From: Bacteroidales bacterium
GTDB taxonomy: Bacteria > Bacteroidota > Bacteroidia > Bacteroidales > UBA932
Direction of reading: 5' to 3'
Assembly (NCBI GenBank): GCA_024398105.1
Contig: JAKSJP010000018.1
Location: 1 to 51,100, forward strand
DNA length: 51,100 nucleotides
Part shown: positions 23,323 through 31,230 of the stretch, one piece after another
Layout of the letters: each line of letters begins with the position of its first letter
Position numbering within the stretch: position 1 is the first letter of the stretch
Program-made: the position numbers and the translations under genes
Notes under the pieces: generated by a model
Database searches by the model: none
Seen by the model: the letters and a program-made list of their open reading frames with translations, nothing else
Told to the model about the DNA's origin: nothing

Positions 23323-23412
23323 ATAAGTTGACTGACATACCGATTTGCAAAAAAGTTGACTGACATACCGATTAGCAAAAAGTTGACTGACATACCGATT
23401 TGCAAAAAGTAG
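23309..23412 (+). repeat. Four-unit 27-31-bp tandem array
   Basis: CCGATTWGCAAAAA begins at 23309, 23340, 23368 and 23395, separated by variants of GTTGACTGACATA. Spacing 31, 28 and 27 bp. The array starts within the right arm of the element at 23171-23322. Confidence 0.8.
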
Positions 23413-23497
23413 ACAGACGATTGCTTTTTCGCTCTTAAGCGGCCGTGCTTTGTGCCACCAAGTTTGCCTGGCACTTGCCGCAGATGCGGATGGCTGT

Positions 23498-23601
23498 CTC
23501 CTCCGGGACCCATGGCCACCCTCGCCGTGTCAGAGGGAGGGTCCACAAGCGTAGCGCAGTGGGAGGGATGGAGCGCGAAGCGCGGAAGGTCTCCGGAGGA
23601 G
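23498..23601. repeat. Nested GC-rich inverted repeats
   Basis: CTCCTCCGG (23498-23506) faces CCGGAGGAG (23593-23601), with GGACCC/GGGTCC nested inside. A separate 12-bp inverted pair, CTTGGTGGCACA (23212-23223) and TGTGCCACCAAG (23451-23462), ties this stretch to the element to its left. I see no credible gene in 22,982-23,784. Confidence 0.5.
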
Positions 23602-23715
23602 CGCAGCCTGCTTCGCCATGTTGTAGATGATGACGATGTCAATTGTTTGTGTGTGAATATAATAAGATTTTTTAAAACTTTTTAGCTCAATATTGTTTGT
23701 TATTCAAAAAATATC

Positions 23716-23723
23716 TATATTTG
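23716..23723 (+). promoter_or_regulatory. Promoter of the large fimbrillin operon
   Basis: TATATTTG matches TAnnTTTG. It leaves a leader of about 55 nt before the ATG at 23785, which holds a hairpin GGTC-TTCG-GACC (23738-23749). It is the only convincing promoter I find ahead of the 26.8-kb gene run. Confidence 0.6.
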
Positions 23724-23784
23724 TAGAGCTTTCAGTCGGTCTTCGGACCATATTATTTAGGTTGTTTACTTTTAACTCTTGTTT

Positions 23785-25206
23785 ATGCGTCTTTTCAGGT
23801 TTCGTATCTGTAGGATCGTGGTATTCATGGTTCTGCTTTTTTTATACTCTTTCCAGACGCATGCCCAGAGCTACAGAAGCCTTGATGATTATCCATTCAT
23901 AATAATCCTGCGTGCTGAGACACCCCTTGAGGATCTCAACATGACCGATTCCCTTTTCAATTCGATCTCGACTGAGATCCAGTTCGTGGTAAACAAGACT
24001 GATCTCAACTATAAGGCTGATTTCTTCAGACTTTTCGAGAATGAGGTGCTGCCTCTCCTGAAGGACGAGAACGTGTCGATCCAGCAGCTCTTCATCCGCG
24101 GTGCGGCATCTCCAGAAGGTCCGTATCTCAACAACCAGAGACTTGGAAGAGAAAGAACTCAGGTTCTCCTTGATTATATCAGGAAGGCGACATCCAGCGC
24201 CGATGCGGAAAGATCCTTTGAAGTGGCTGCTTCTTCAGTGACAGAAGACTACGCAAGACTTGTGGACCTCATGGAAGAGGCAGGCGACAAGGATGCCAGG
24301 AGAGTACGCGAGCTGTTCGAGTCGTGCGGCTGGGACGAGCTCCAGTGCAAGACTCTTCTCGGTAAGATTGACGGTGGCGCTCTCTGGAACAGGCTTCTCC
24401 ATACTTATTTCCCATGCCTGCGTGCGACAAGAGTCGTGTTCGTGTTCAGAGAGGCAGGCCTTGGCAAGGAACTCGAGAAGGCAGGTCTTCCTCAGGGAGT
24501 CTATGCAGTCACACATTCGGCACCTTCCGGCATCCAGATTCCTGATTTCTCTTCATCAGTCGTCGAGAACGTGACCCCTGACTATAGCAGAAGGCATCTT
24601 CTTGCCGTCAGGACCAATCTCATCAGGGACTTCTTCTATATGCCACGCTTCGGTTTCGCACCGTCGCTTGATGTCCAGCTGGAATACTATCCGCTCGGCG
24701 GCCATTATACTGCAAATGCTTCATTTACATGGAGTAACCATAGACATTGGGACGATCAGAAATTCTTCCAGATCAGGGATGCAAAGCTCGAGCTCAGGCG
24801 ATATTTCAAGGGCGACGGCTCATTCACCGGCCTATACGCCGGAATCTATGGGGAAGGCGCCGTATATGGAATCGGACTCGGACCGGATACCGGTTGGGAA
24901 GGCGAGGCATGGGGCGGCGGCCTTGATCTGGGCTATGTCGTTCCGATCAACAGAAAGGGCAATCTCCGTCTCGAATTCAACGTCTCCGCGGGCTACATAG
25001 GCTCGGTCTACGATCCTTATGTCTATGGCAACCCGGTCACAGGAAGCACGGATGACAGACTCTACTATTATGACTACACTGGCTCGCCAAAGAATTTCGT
25101 CAGAAGGAACAATCTTCTTACATGGTTCGGACCTACGGATCTTGGAGTAAGCCTTACATACGATATCCTTTATAGAAAACCAGTCATGAAAGGAGGTACA
25201 AGATGA
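23785..25206 (+). CDS. DUF3575/OmpA-like outer-membrane protein, first gene of fimbrillin operon
   Basis: A 473-residue exported protein with a hydrophobic signal ending near TFHAQ/THAQ. The middle (about 100-135) holds an OmpA-like peptide, LFIRGAASPEGPYLNNQ, resembling peptidoglycan-binding OmpA C-terminal domains. The last 190 residues match DUF3575: LAVRTNLIRD, PSLDVQLEYYPLGGHY, LRRYFKGDGSFTGLYAGIYGEG, and a beta-barrel-like ending. Genes of this type head fimbrial loci in many Bacteroidales and are thought to be outer-membrane partners of the pilus. Its stop overlaps the start of the DUF5119 gene. The ATG at 23785 is used rather than a TTG at 23779. Name from family recognition; mechanism inferred. 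Confidence 0.82.
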   Translation: MRLFRFRICRIVVFMVLLFLYSFQTHAQSYRSLDDYPFIIILRAETPLEDLNMTDSLFNSISTEIQFVVNKTDLNYKADFFRLFENEVLPLLKDENVSIQQLFIRGAASPEGPYLNNQRLGRERTQVLLDYIRKATSSADAERSFEVAASSVTEDYARLVDLMEEAGDKDARRVRELFESCGWDELQCKTLLGKIDGGALWNRLLHTYFPCLRATRVVFVFREAGLGKELEKAGLPQGVYAVTHSAPSGIQIPDFSSSVVENVTPDYSRRHLLAVRTNLIRDFFYMPRFGFAPSLDVQLEYYPLGGHYTANASFTWSNHRHWDDQKFFQIRDAKLELRRYFKGDGSFTGLYAGIYGEGAVYGIGLGPDTGWEGEAWGGGLDLGYVVPINRKGNLRLEFNVSAGYIGSVYDPYVYGNPVTGSTDDRLYYYDYTGSPKNFVRRNNLLTWFGPTDLGVSLTYDILYRKPVMKGGTR

Positions 25207-26360
25207 AAGCAGTGATCAGAAATATTCTTCTTGCATTGGCGGTTTCGCTTGGCGTCAGTGCTTGCATTGAACCTCCGCTCCATCTTCCTGGAGATGAAGT
25301 TCTTGTGGATATGCCTATGTATCTTACTGACCTTCAGGTCGTATGGGATGTAGACCTCGACTTCGAGAGCGACTGGCACTATGGCTGGGACGAGACCGAC
25401 GTCGAACATTGGGGACCGATCGGATATCCTTATCCGTCCAACTACGAGGTCAGGAGGTACTATCTCGGCAACCAGCGCAAGGATTCCCATGACCAGGTCG
25501 ACGGGTTCACGATCTTCGACACCCAGTTCCGCCGTTACTATAATTTCGGATACTATGATATGCTTGTTTGGAGTAATATTGATTCTGAGGATGGTGCTCA
25601 GGTGCTTGTGGTCGACGAGAAGAACCTCGACGAAGTCAGAGCTACCACTACAGGAACAAAGGGACTTGTAAGTCTCGCGAACCTTGATACCAAGGCTGTG
25701 GCCGCTATCTACAACCAGCCTGAGATATTCTACTCTTCATATATCGAGGACCTCTTTATCTCAAGGAACTTCTCTGACTACGACTACTATGACGAGAAGG
25801 AAGACGTCTGGGTCAAGAAGATCAGCACCACACTTACTCCTCTTGTTTATATATATCTTGTACAGATCATCATCTACAATAATGACGGACGTATCATCGA
25901 TGCCAACGGTGACTGTGCCGTGACCGGTTTCGCTTCTTCGACCAGTGTCAATACGGGACATACAGGAATGTCATCCGGACCTGTCTATTTCCAGAGCCGC
26001 ATGAAGAAGGGGCTTGACGTCAAAGGCCAGAAGGCCGACGTCGTGGGAGGAAAACTGACGACCTTCGGTCTTTGCGACATGGAACCATGGACAGTGACCA
26101 AAGGTCCGGTCTACAAGGGCTCGAGAGCTTCTCTTTCGAACATCCTGTATTTCGACCTGACATTCGTCAACGGCAAGGTCCAGACTCTCTCGGCAGACGT
26201 CACGGAGCAGTGCCAGAGACAGGCCCATGGCGGAATCATCACCATTGAGCTGGATGCCCAGAAGATCAAAGTCCCTGGTGGTGAGGATGATGGATCAGGA
26301 AGCTTGTTCGTCCCTACGGTCGATGACTATGAGGAAGTCGTATGGGACTTTGAGATATAA
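25203..26360 (+). CDS. DUF5119 lipoprotein
   Basis: A 385-residue lipoprotein (signal then VSAC-IEP, C21). The opening of the mature part (LQVVWDVDLDFESDW), the NNDGRI segment and the GGIITIELDAQKIKVP ending fit DUF5119, a family found beside fimbrillins in Bacteroidales; its role may be assembly or anchoring, but this is not established. It overlaps the upstream gene by four bases (ATGA). A perfect Shine-Dalgarno AAAGGAGGT (25189-25197) lies five bases before the start, embedded in the upstream coding sequence. 47 bp separate it from the first fimbrillin. Confidence 0.8.
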   Translation: MKAVIRNILLALAVSLGVSACIEPPLHLPGDEVLVDMPMYLTDLQVVWDVDLDFESDWHYGWDETDVEHWGPIGYPYPSNYEVRRYYLGNQRKDSHDQVDGFTIFDTQFRRYYNFGYYDMLVWSNIDSEDGAQVLVVDEKNLDEVRATTTGTKGLVSLANLDTKAVAAIYNQPEIFYSSYIEDLFISRNFSDYDYYDEKEDVWVKKISTTLTPLVYIYLVQIIIYNNDGRIIDANGDCAVTGFASSTSVNTGHTGMSSGPVYFQSRMKKGLDVKGQKADVVGGKLTTFGLCDMEPWTVTKGPVYKGSRASLSNILYFDLTFVNGKVQTLSADVTEQCQRQAHGGIITIELDAQKIKVPGGEDDGSGSLFVPTVDDYEEVVWDFEI

Positions 26361-26407
26361 CTCCAGATCAGATCTTTCAGTTGTTTAATCTTTCAACAAT
26401 CAATATC

Positions 26408-27709
26408 ATGAAACATTTCGGTTATTTAGTCGCAGCAACACTGGCCTTCGCCAGTTGCTCCAAGACTGAGCTCATCAATGAAAACAAAGGGGTGGACTCA
26501 GTGATCTCTTTCTCGGTAAGTCGTCAGAACGCAACCAAGGTGCAGAAACTCAATGAGACTCAGCATTACAATTTCGGAGTCTTTGCCTACAAGAACACTG
26601 ACGTGGTGAACAACATCATGGAAAACTATCTTGTCGGCTTCATGGACGAGACTGCAAAGAAGGGCTATTATATGACTGACGGAGTCCAGACAACATTCGG
26701 CGATGCCGCAGGTACTGTCGACGGAAAGTCTCTCTGGCAGTATGAGATGCTCGGAAAGACTGAGTATACATATGTAGGCACAGAAGGATACTACACAAAG
26801 GACCAGACCCGGTATATGTCCAATCTTGACAACCAGTATCTCCGTTACTGGGACCTTTCATCCGAGTCTACCTCTTTCTATGCATATGCTCCTTATATCA
26901 ACGGACAGGGCACCGCTACTTTCGACAACTCGACAAAGGTCCTCACTATTCCTGATGGATCTGTAGTCGCTGCGTCAGTCGACGGAAATGACACTCCTGA
27001 GGCTTGTGAGTATATGTACGCTGCTACCAAGGTTTCCAATACAGATTACAAGAAGGACGTCCAGCTCAACTTCAGACGTCTCATCTCCAAGGTGAACATC
27101 AAGTTCTGGGAGGATATCGCAGGCTATGACGTGAAGATCCTTGACCTTACCGCAGACTATGGCGTGTCAGCTGCTCCTTCAGTCAGGACAACCAGCGGCG
27201 ACGATGTGAGCTACTCACAGGGCCAGTATTTCTCCAAGAGCGGCTACGATGTGGACTTTACTGACATCGCAGCACCTGTAGTTTCAGGCAAGACCGGTAC
27301 ATTTACCAGTGCGGCCCTCAACTTCAAGTCTCCTGAGGCTGCTCAGATCGGTACTTCAAGGAATGCCGCATCTGCTTCAGTGACAAGCTACTACGCAATT
27401 CCTAAGAACAATACTACCGGCTTTACCTTCCATGTCTCTTACCTCCTTACCTCAACCACTGGTGAGACTATCAAGGTACAGGATGCAACTGTATTTGTTC
27501 CTGCGGAAAATGCGAACTGGACAGCGAACACCCACTATACCTACATCTTCAAGATCACCAAGGGCAGCTCAGGTACAACCGGCGATCCAGGTACAATCGA
27601 TCCTAACGATCCAAAGGCCGATACAGAGAATGCTCTCTATCCGATCGTCTTCGACAATTGTACAGTCGAGGAGTGGGTTCCTTCAGAGTATGAATATGAA
27701 ATCAATTAA
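26408..27709 (+). CDS. Fimbrillin-family lipoprotein 1 (single domain)
   Basis: A 433-residue lipoprotein (FASC-SKT, C17) of the Mfa_like fimbrillin family. After the lipid anchor comes an acidic linker, SVISFSVSRQ and NATKV with Lys44, 27 residues past the cysteine, the place where related pilins are cut so that a donor strand can be exchanged. The body has the usual YWDLSSESTSFYAYAP and LNFRRLISKVNIKF segments, and the ending HYTYIFKITKG then a Gly/Asp-rich linker and EEWVPSEY. It is a candidate main shaft or base subunit. ATG at 26408 chosen for the signal. Followed by the next gene after 3 bp. Confidence 0.82.
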   Translation: MKHFGYLVAATLAFASCSKTELINENKGVDSVISFSVSRQNATKVQKLNETQHYNFGVFAYKNTDVVNNIMENYLVGFMDETAKKGYYMTDGVQTTFGDAAGTVDGKSLWQYEMLGKTEYTYVGTEGYYTKDQTRYMSNLDNQYLRYWDLSSESTSFYAYAPYINGQGTATFDNSTKVLTIPDGSVVAASVDGNDTPEACEYMYAATKVSNTDYKKDVQLNFRRLISKVNIKFWEDIAGYDVKILDLTADYGVSAAPSVRTTSGDDVSYSQGQYFSKSGYDVDFTDIAAPVVSGKTGTFTSAALNFKSPEAAQIGTSRNAASASVTSYYAIPKNNTTGFTFHVSYLLTSTTGETIKVQDATVFVPAENANWTANTHYTYIFKITKGSSGTTGDPGTIDPNDPKADTENALYPIVFDNCTVEEWVPSEYEYEIN

Positions 27710-27712
27710 TCA

Positions 27713-29000
27713 ATGAACAGCAGATTCATGACATACATGCTGGCAGTGTCTCTTGCCATGGTCGTATCATGTTCCAAGATCGGAACCCGTATCGATGACG
27801 ACCGTTCGACCGAGAGCACGGACCCTATGCGCTTCTCCAGCCCTGATGAGAACCATCAGGCGGAGACCAAGGCGTCGTCGCCGTTGACACAGGGTTTCCT
27901 CGTATCGAGCTGGAAGGCCTTCGGAAAGACCGGCCAGCATGTGGTCATGGATAAGTATGAGGTTCAGTACAGATACGATTCATGGCAGGGCAGCTCGCAT
28001 TGGGGCTATGTCAGCGGCGGTTCTGATACTTTCTATCAGACGCAGTATGAGAGGTATTGGGACTATTCGAACTTTCCGTACCGTTTCTATGCGATCTCTC
28101 CTTGTCCTCCATATTCCGAGATGGGTTCTTTCGTCCTTTCGGACACTGAGCTTGTCCTGCCGGAATCTGTCGTGTTCGAGTCTCAGACATCGGCAGACGG
28201 ACTCGTTTCCGATGCTGCTGAGCCATATATGCCTGCTCAGATACTACGCGACGTGGACGGACATGACTTCGATCTCATCGCAAAGGACCCGAGCGGCGAG
28301 GCAAAGGAAATCAACCATGGTTCGACATTGCTCAACCGTTCGGTCTCACTTCCTTTCCACCATATCACATCAAAGGTGAGGTTCGGATTCTATGTCCAGG
28401 ATTTCGGCGAGGCTGAATCCGGTCCGATCCTTATCCACGACATTGAAGTGAAGGTCGTCTCAGACGGTTTCACGACTTCGGCCAAGGGATATTCTGCAGA
28501 TCTTTCTTCTTCAGATATGCTTGGCGGAGATTTCACTACAAGAACCAAGACAGATTCACATCCGCTCCTGCTTACAGTCCAGGATGACGATGGAACTGCC
28601 AACGATCTCAGGTTCGCCCGCAGCAGAAGCACCGCCTATATGTGCAAGGCTTCTTCGGGTCTCATGCAGATCCCTCAGGACGCTGTCCAGATGAGGGTCT
28701 CATTCAAGGTCTCAGGACAGATGGTCGACACCAAGCTCATCGAGGCCTACTCTGGACAGATACATTACGACAGCACCAGCGACGAGACTGTCTATTCAGA
28801 CCTTCTCATCACGGTCAAGTCTGCTGATGGTCAGAAAACTGATGTCTTCAGCTGGGGAAAGAACACTCTGAACTCCTATTACATAGTCCTGAGCCGTTTC
28901 TACCCGCTTTCAATAGAGTTCACCGCTTCACTTACGTCATGGGAAGACGTCAACGGCGCGCTCGACACTGATCTTGAAAAATAATAATAACTCTTGTATA
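27713..29000 (+). CDS. Fimbrillin-family lipoprotein 2 (single domain)
   Basis: Coding runs from 27713 to the stop at 28984; the 15 bases after it are the gap to the next gene. The 423-residue lipoprotein (VVSC-SKI, C20) has the conserved ETKAS motif with Lys53, 33 residues after the cysteine, then YEVQYRYDSWQG, YWDYSNFPYRFYAISP (the fimbrillin aromatic strand), LPFHHITSKVRFGF and the terminal strand FTASLTSWEDVNG. The domain is single and of normal length. It follows fimbrillin 1 by 3 bp and shares its architecture, so both may be shaft subunits. Fimbrillin membership is clear; position in the fibre is inferred. Confidence 0.8.
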
Positions 29001-31228
29001 TGAAACACAACATTATCCCTTTCCTTGCAATTGGAGCAGCACTTGCTTTCTCCTGCACAAAGGACATCGATCCTATTCCGGACGACCAGAAGACTCCTAT
29101 CGAGTTCTCGGTAAATGGTGATGGTATCACCCAGACCAAGGCCGGCTTCACCGAAGCCGCTACGCGTGTGATCGCTCGTTTCCAGAGCGATGAGAATGGT
29201 ACGACCAACGTCAAGTATGCCAAGGCAGTGCTTACAGCTTCGAAGGATGCTGTCGGTGGTGCTGCCGGATATTCTTCTGTCGACTATGTCTCTTCAGACC
29301 AGAAGAAGTACTGGGACGATGCTTTCGGAAGAAAGGGACAGATCTCAGTCTATGCAGTAGCGATCCCTAACAGCATTGATCAGACAAAGCTTGCTGAGTC
29401 TCTTTTAGCAGGTGGTTCAAGCTGGGCTGCTGAAGCTGCTCCGGACAACACCATCACATGGAGCGTCGCTACTGACCAGTCCGGCAACCCTCTTGCTGCC
29501 GAAGATCTTGTCTACAGCAACAATATCCAGGACGGAGGCTCATACGGACGTTATACATACGATTATACTGCAAACTCATATCCTTCAGCCACAGGTGTAG
29601 CTGCTTCCCATGAGAACGGCAGACTGGTGTTCACACAGGCTCCTGGCGCAGACCCAAGTGATGCAGGTCATTTCGACAAGGGTCACCTTATCTTCAACCA
29701 TTCGCTCTCACGTCTTACAGTTACTCTTGTCGAGGGTGACGGTTTCGATGGCGTAAAGACCAGCGCTGCTGACTTCAATTTCAAGACCGGCACCAATATC
29801 CAGCTCATGGATATGAACACTGCAGGTAAACTTGACCTCAAAGCTGGCTCATGGAGCAACATCAGCAGCTCTGACATCACCAGGATGGCTCCTTCAAGCG
29901 ACCATTTCGGAGCAAACGGTACATATGCCTCACAGATGCTTCCTGACTACAAGTTCTATGAGAACGGTACTGACAATGTGATGCAGTTCGTGATCGATGA
30001 CAATACTTACTATGTGACCCAGAAGCAGGTGTTCGCAGCACTCGAGAGCGAGGCTGCCAATGATGACCTGAAGAAGAGCGACGCTACAGGCAACTACTAT
30101 CAGATGGAGCAGGGCAAGAACTATGTGCTTACCATTACTGTCAAGAAGACCGGTATCGAGAGCCTTTCTGCCACTCTTGCTCCATGGGTCGAGGTCAGCG
30201 GCTCGACATCTGTCAACAATGCGCATCTCTCGTTCTCGATGAGCGCCAGCGGTCAGGCTTGTGACAAGGATATCGACCTCTACAGACTTGCTGATGACAA
30301 TGCAGGTTACGATGCTGACAATTACGATTTCTCATACGAGGGAAAGAACTGGTTCGGCAACTATCTCACCGGCGATGCTTACAAGACCACTCTTCTCCAT
30401 GCTGACCTTGCAGACGGTAAGTGGAGTACACCATGGTACTTCGAGAGCAACAAGACATACTACCATTTCCGTACAGTCAACAAGGGTACAGCAGTGCTTG
30501 CAAATGACGCTGATGCCCCTGACTACTTTGAGATTGCCGGTTCTGCTACGGCTGATCCACATTGGGGAGCTCCGATGAAGCCTAAGGCAGGTGTCGCTTA
30601 TCTCAAGTATGACGAGACAAAGGGCTATGAGGACTTCCTCTATCCAGCAATCGGTGCTACTGAGAGCACGATCGCAATCCAGGAACTCCATATGATGAGC
30701 AACATCAATGTAGTGCTCGAGACCAGCACCGACGACGGTAAGGTCGCATTCGCTGTCGGCGACGACAAGACAATCGTAAAGATCACCAGGATCTCAAAGA
30801 ACGGTACCGTCGAGATGGGACGCGGTGTGGTTGCTGCAGCGACTGGCTCTGCTGACATCGGAGAGCATACAATGGCCACTCCAGCTGATTACTGGGCTAC
30901 CACAAATGTGAAGACCAAGCCTTACACATTCTCGGTAGTTCCTCAGGTACTTGCCAGAGGTACTGATGATGAAGACTATGTAGGTATCTTCATCCAGACT
31001 CCTGACAGCAACCAGTACTATGTAGTGAAGGCTCTCAGCGACATCACAGCTGACACTGTAAGCGACCAGAGGAACCAGACCAAGGACGCCAAGATCCAGC
31101 GCTGGTATCCGGGCCACAGCTATACCTACACCATCAAGGTCACCAAGACCGGTATCCAGGCTATCACTGCTACAGTAGCAGACTGGGTGACAGTCTCAGG
31201 AAGCACAGACATCAATCTTGAGGATTAA
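29000..31228 (+). CDS. Fimbrillin-family lipoprotein 3 (two tandem domains)
   Basis: A 742-residue lipoprotein (FSC-TKD, C19) with Lys47 in QTKAG. It contains two successive fimbrillin-like domains. Domain 1 (about 45-400) ends with a YVLTITVKKTGIESLSATL strand and a Trp signature (W396 in APWVEVSG); domain 2 (about 400-742) ends with YTYTIKVTKTGIQAITATV and W729 in ADWVTVSG, a clear internal copy. Domain 2 also has YYHFRTV and PHWGAPMK segments shared with the next genes. An earlier in-frame TTG at 28994 is not needed. Two-domain fimbrillins could span two positions along the fibre or form a stalk. Gap to the next gene is 2 bp. Confidence 0.82.
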   Translation: MKHNIIPFLAIGAALAFSCTKDIDPIPDDQKTPIEFSVNGDGITQTKAGFTEAATRVIARFQSDENGTTNVKYAKAVLTASKDAVGGAAGYSSVDYVSSDQKKYWDDAFGRKGQISVYAVAIPNSIDQTKLAESLLAGGSSWAAEAAPDNTITWSVATDQSGNPLAAEDLVYSNNIQDGGSYGRYTYDYTANSYPSATGVAASHENGRLVFTQAPGADPSDAGHFDKGHLIFNHSLSRLTVTLVEGDGFDGVKTSAADFNFKTGTNIQLMDMNTAGKLDLKAGSWSNISSSDITRMAPSSDHFGANGTYASQMLPDYKFYENGTDNVMQFVIDDNTYYVTQKQVFAALESEAANDDLKKSDATGNYYQMEQGKNYVLTITVKKTGIESLSATLAPWVEVSGSTSVNNAHLSFSMSASGQACDKDIDLYRLADDNAGYDADNYDFSYEGKNWFGNYLTGDAYKTTLLHADLADGKWSTPWYFESNKTYYHFRTVNKGTAVLANDADAPDYFEIAGSATADPHWGAPMKPKAGVAYLKYDETKGYEDFLYPAIGATESTIAIQELHMMSNINVVLETSTDDGKVAFAVGDDKTIVKITRISKNGTVEMGRGVVAAATGSADIGEHTMATPADYWATTNVKTKPYTFSVVPQVLARGTDDEDYVGIFIQTPDSNQYYVVKALSDITADTVSDQRNQTKDAKIQRWYPGHSYTYTIKVTKTGIQAITATVADWVTVSGSTDINLED

Positions 31229-31230
31229 TC

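Noticed and set aside
23013-23412. Possible CRISPR array
   Set aside because: Units are directly tandem with near-identical content and no unique spacers of constant length, and no cas gene is present.
23055-23642. Long minus-strand open frame (195 codons) in the repeat region
   Set aside because: It runs through two tandem arrays and nested inverted repeats, has repeated low-complexity peptide units, and no promoter or family resemblance; it is an effect of repeats lacking stops.
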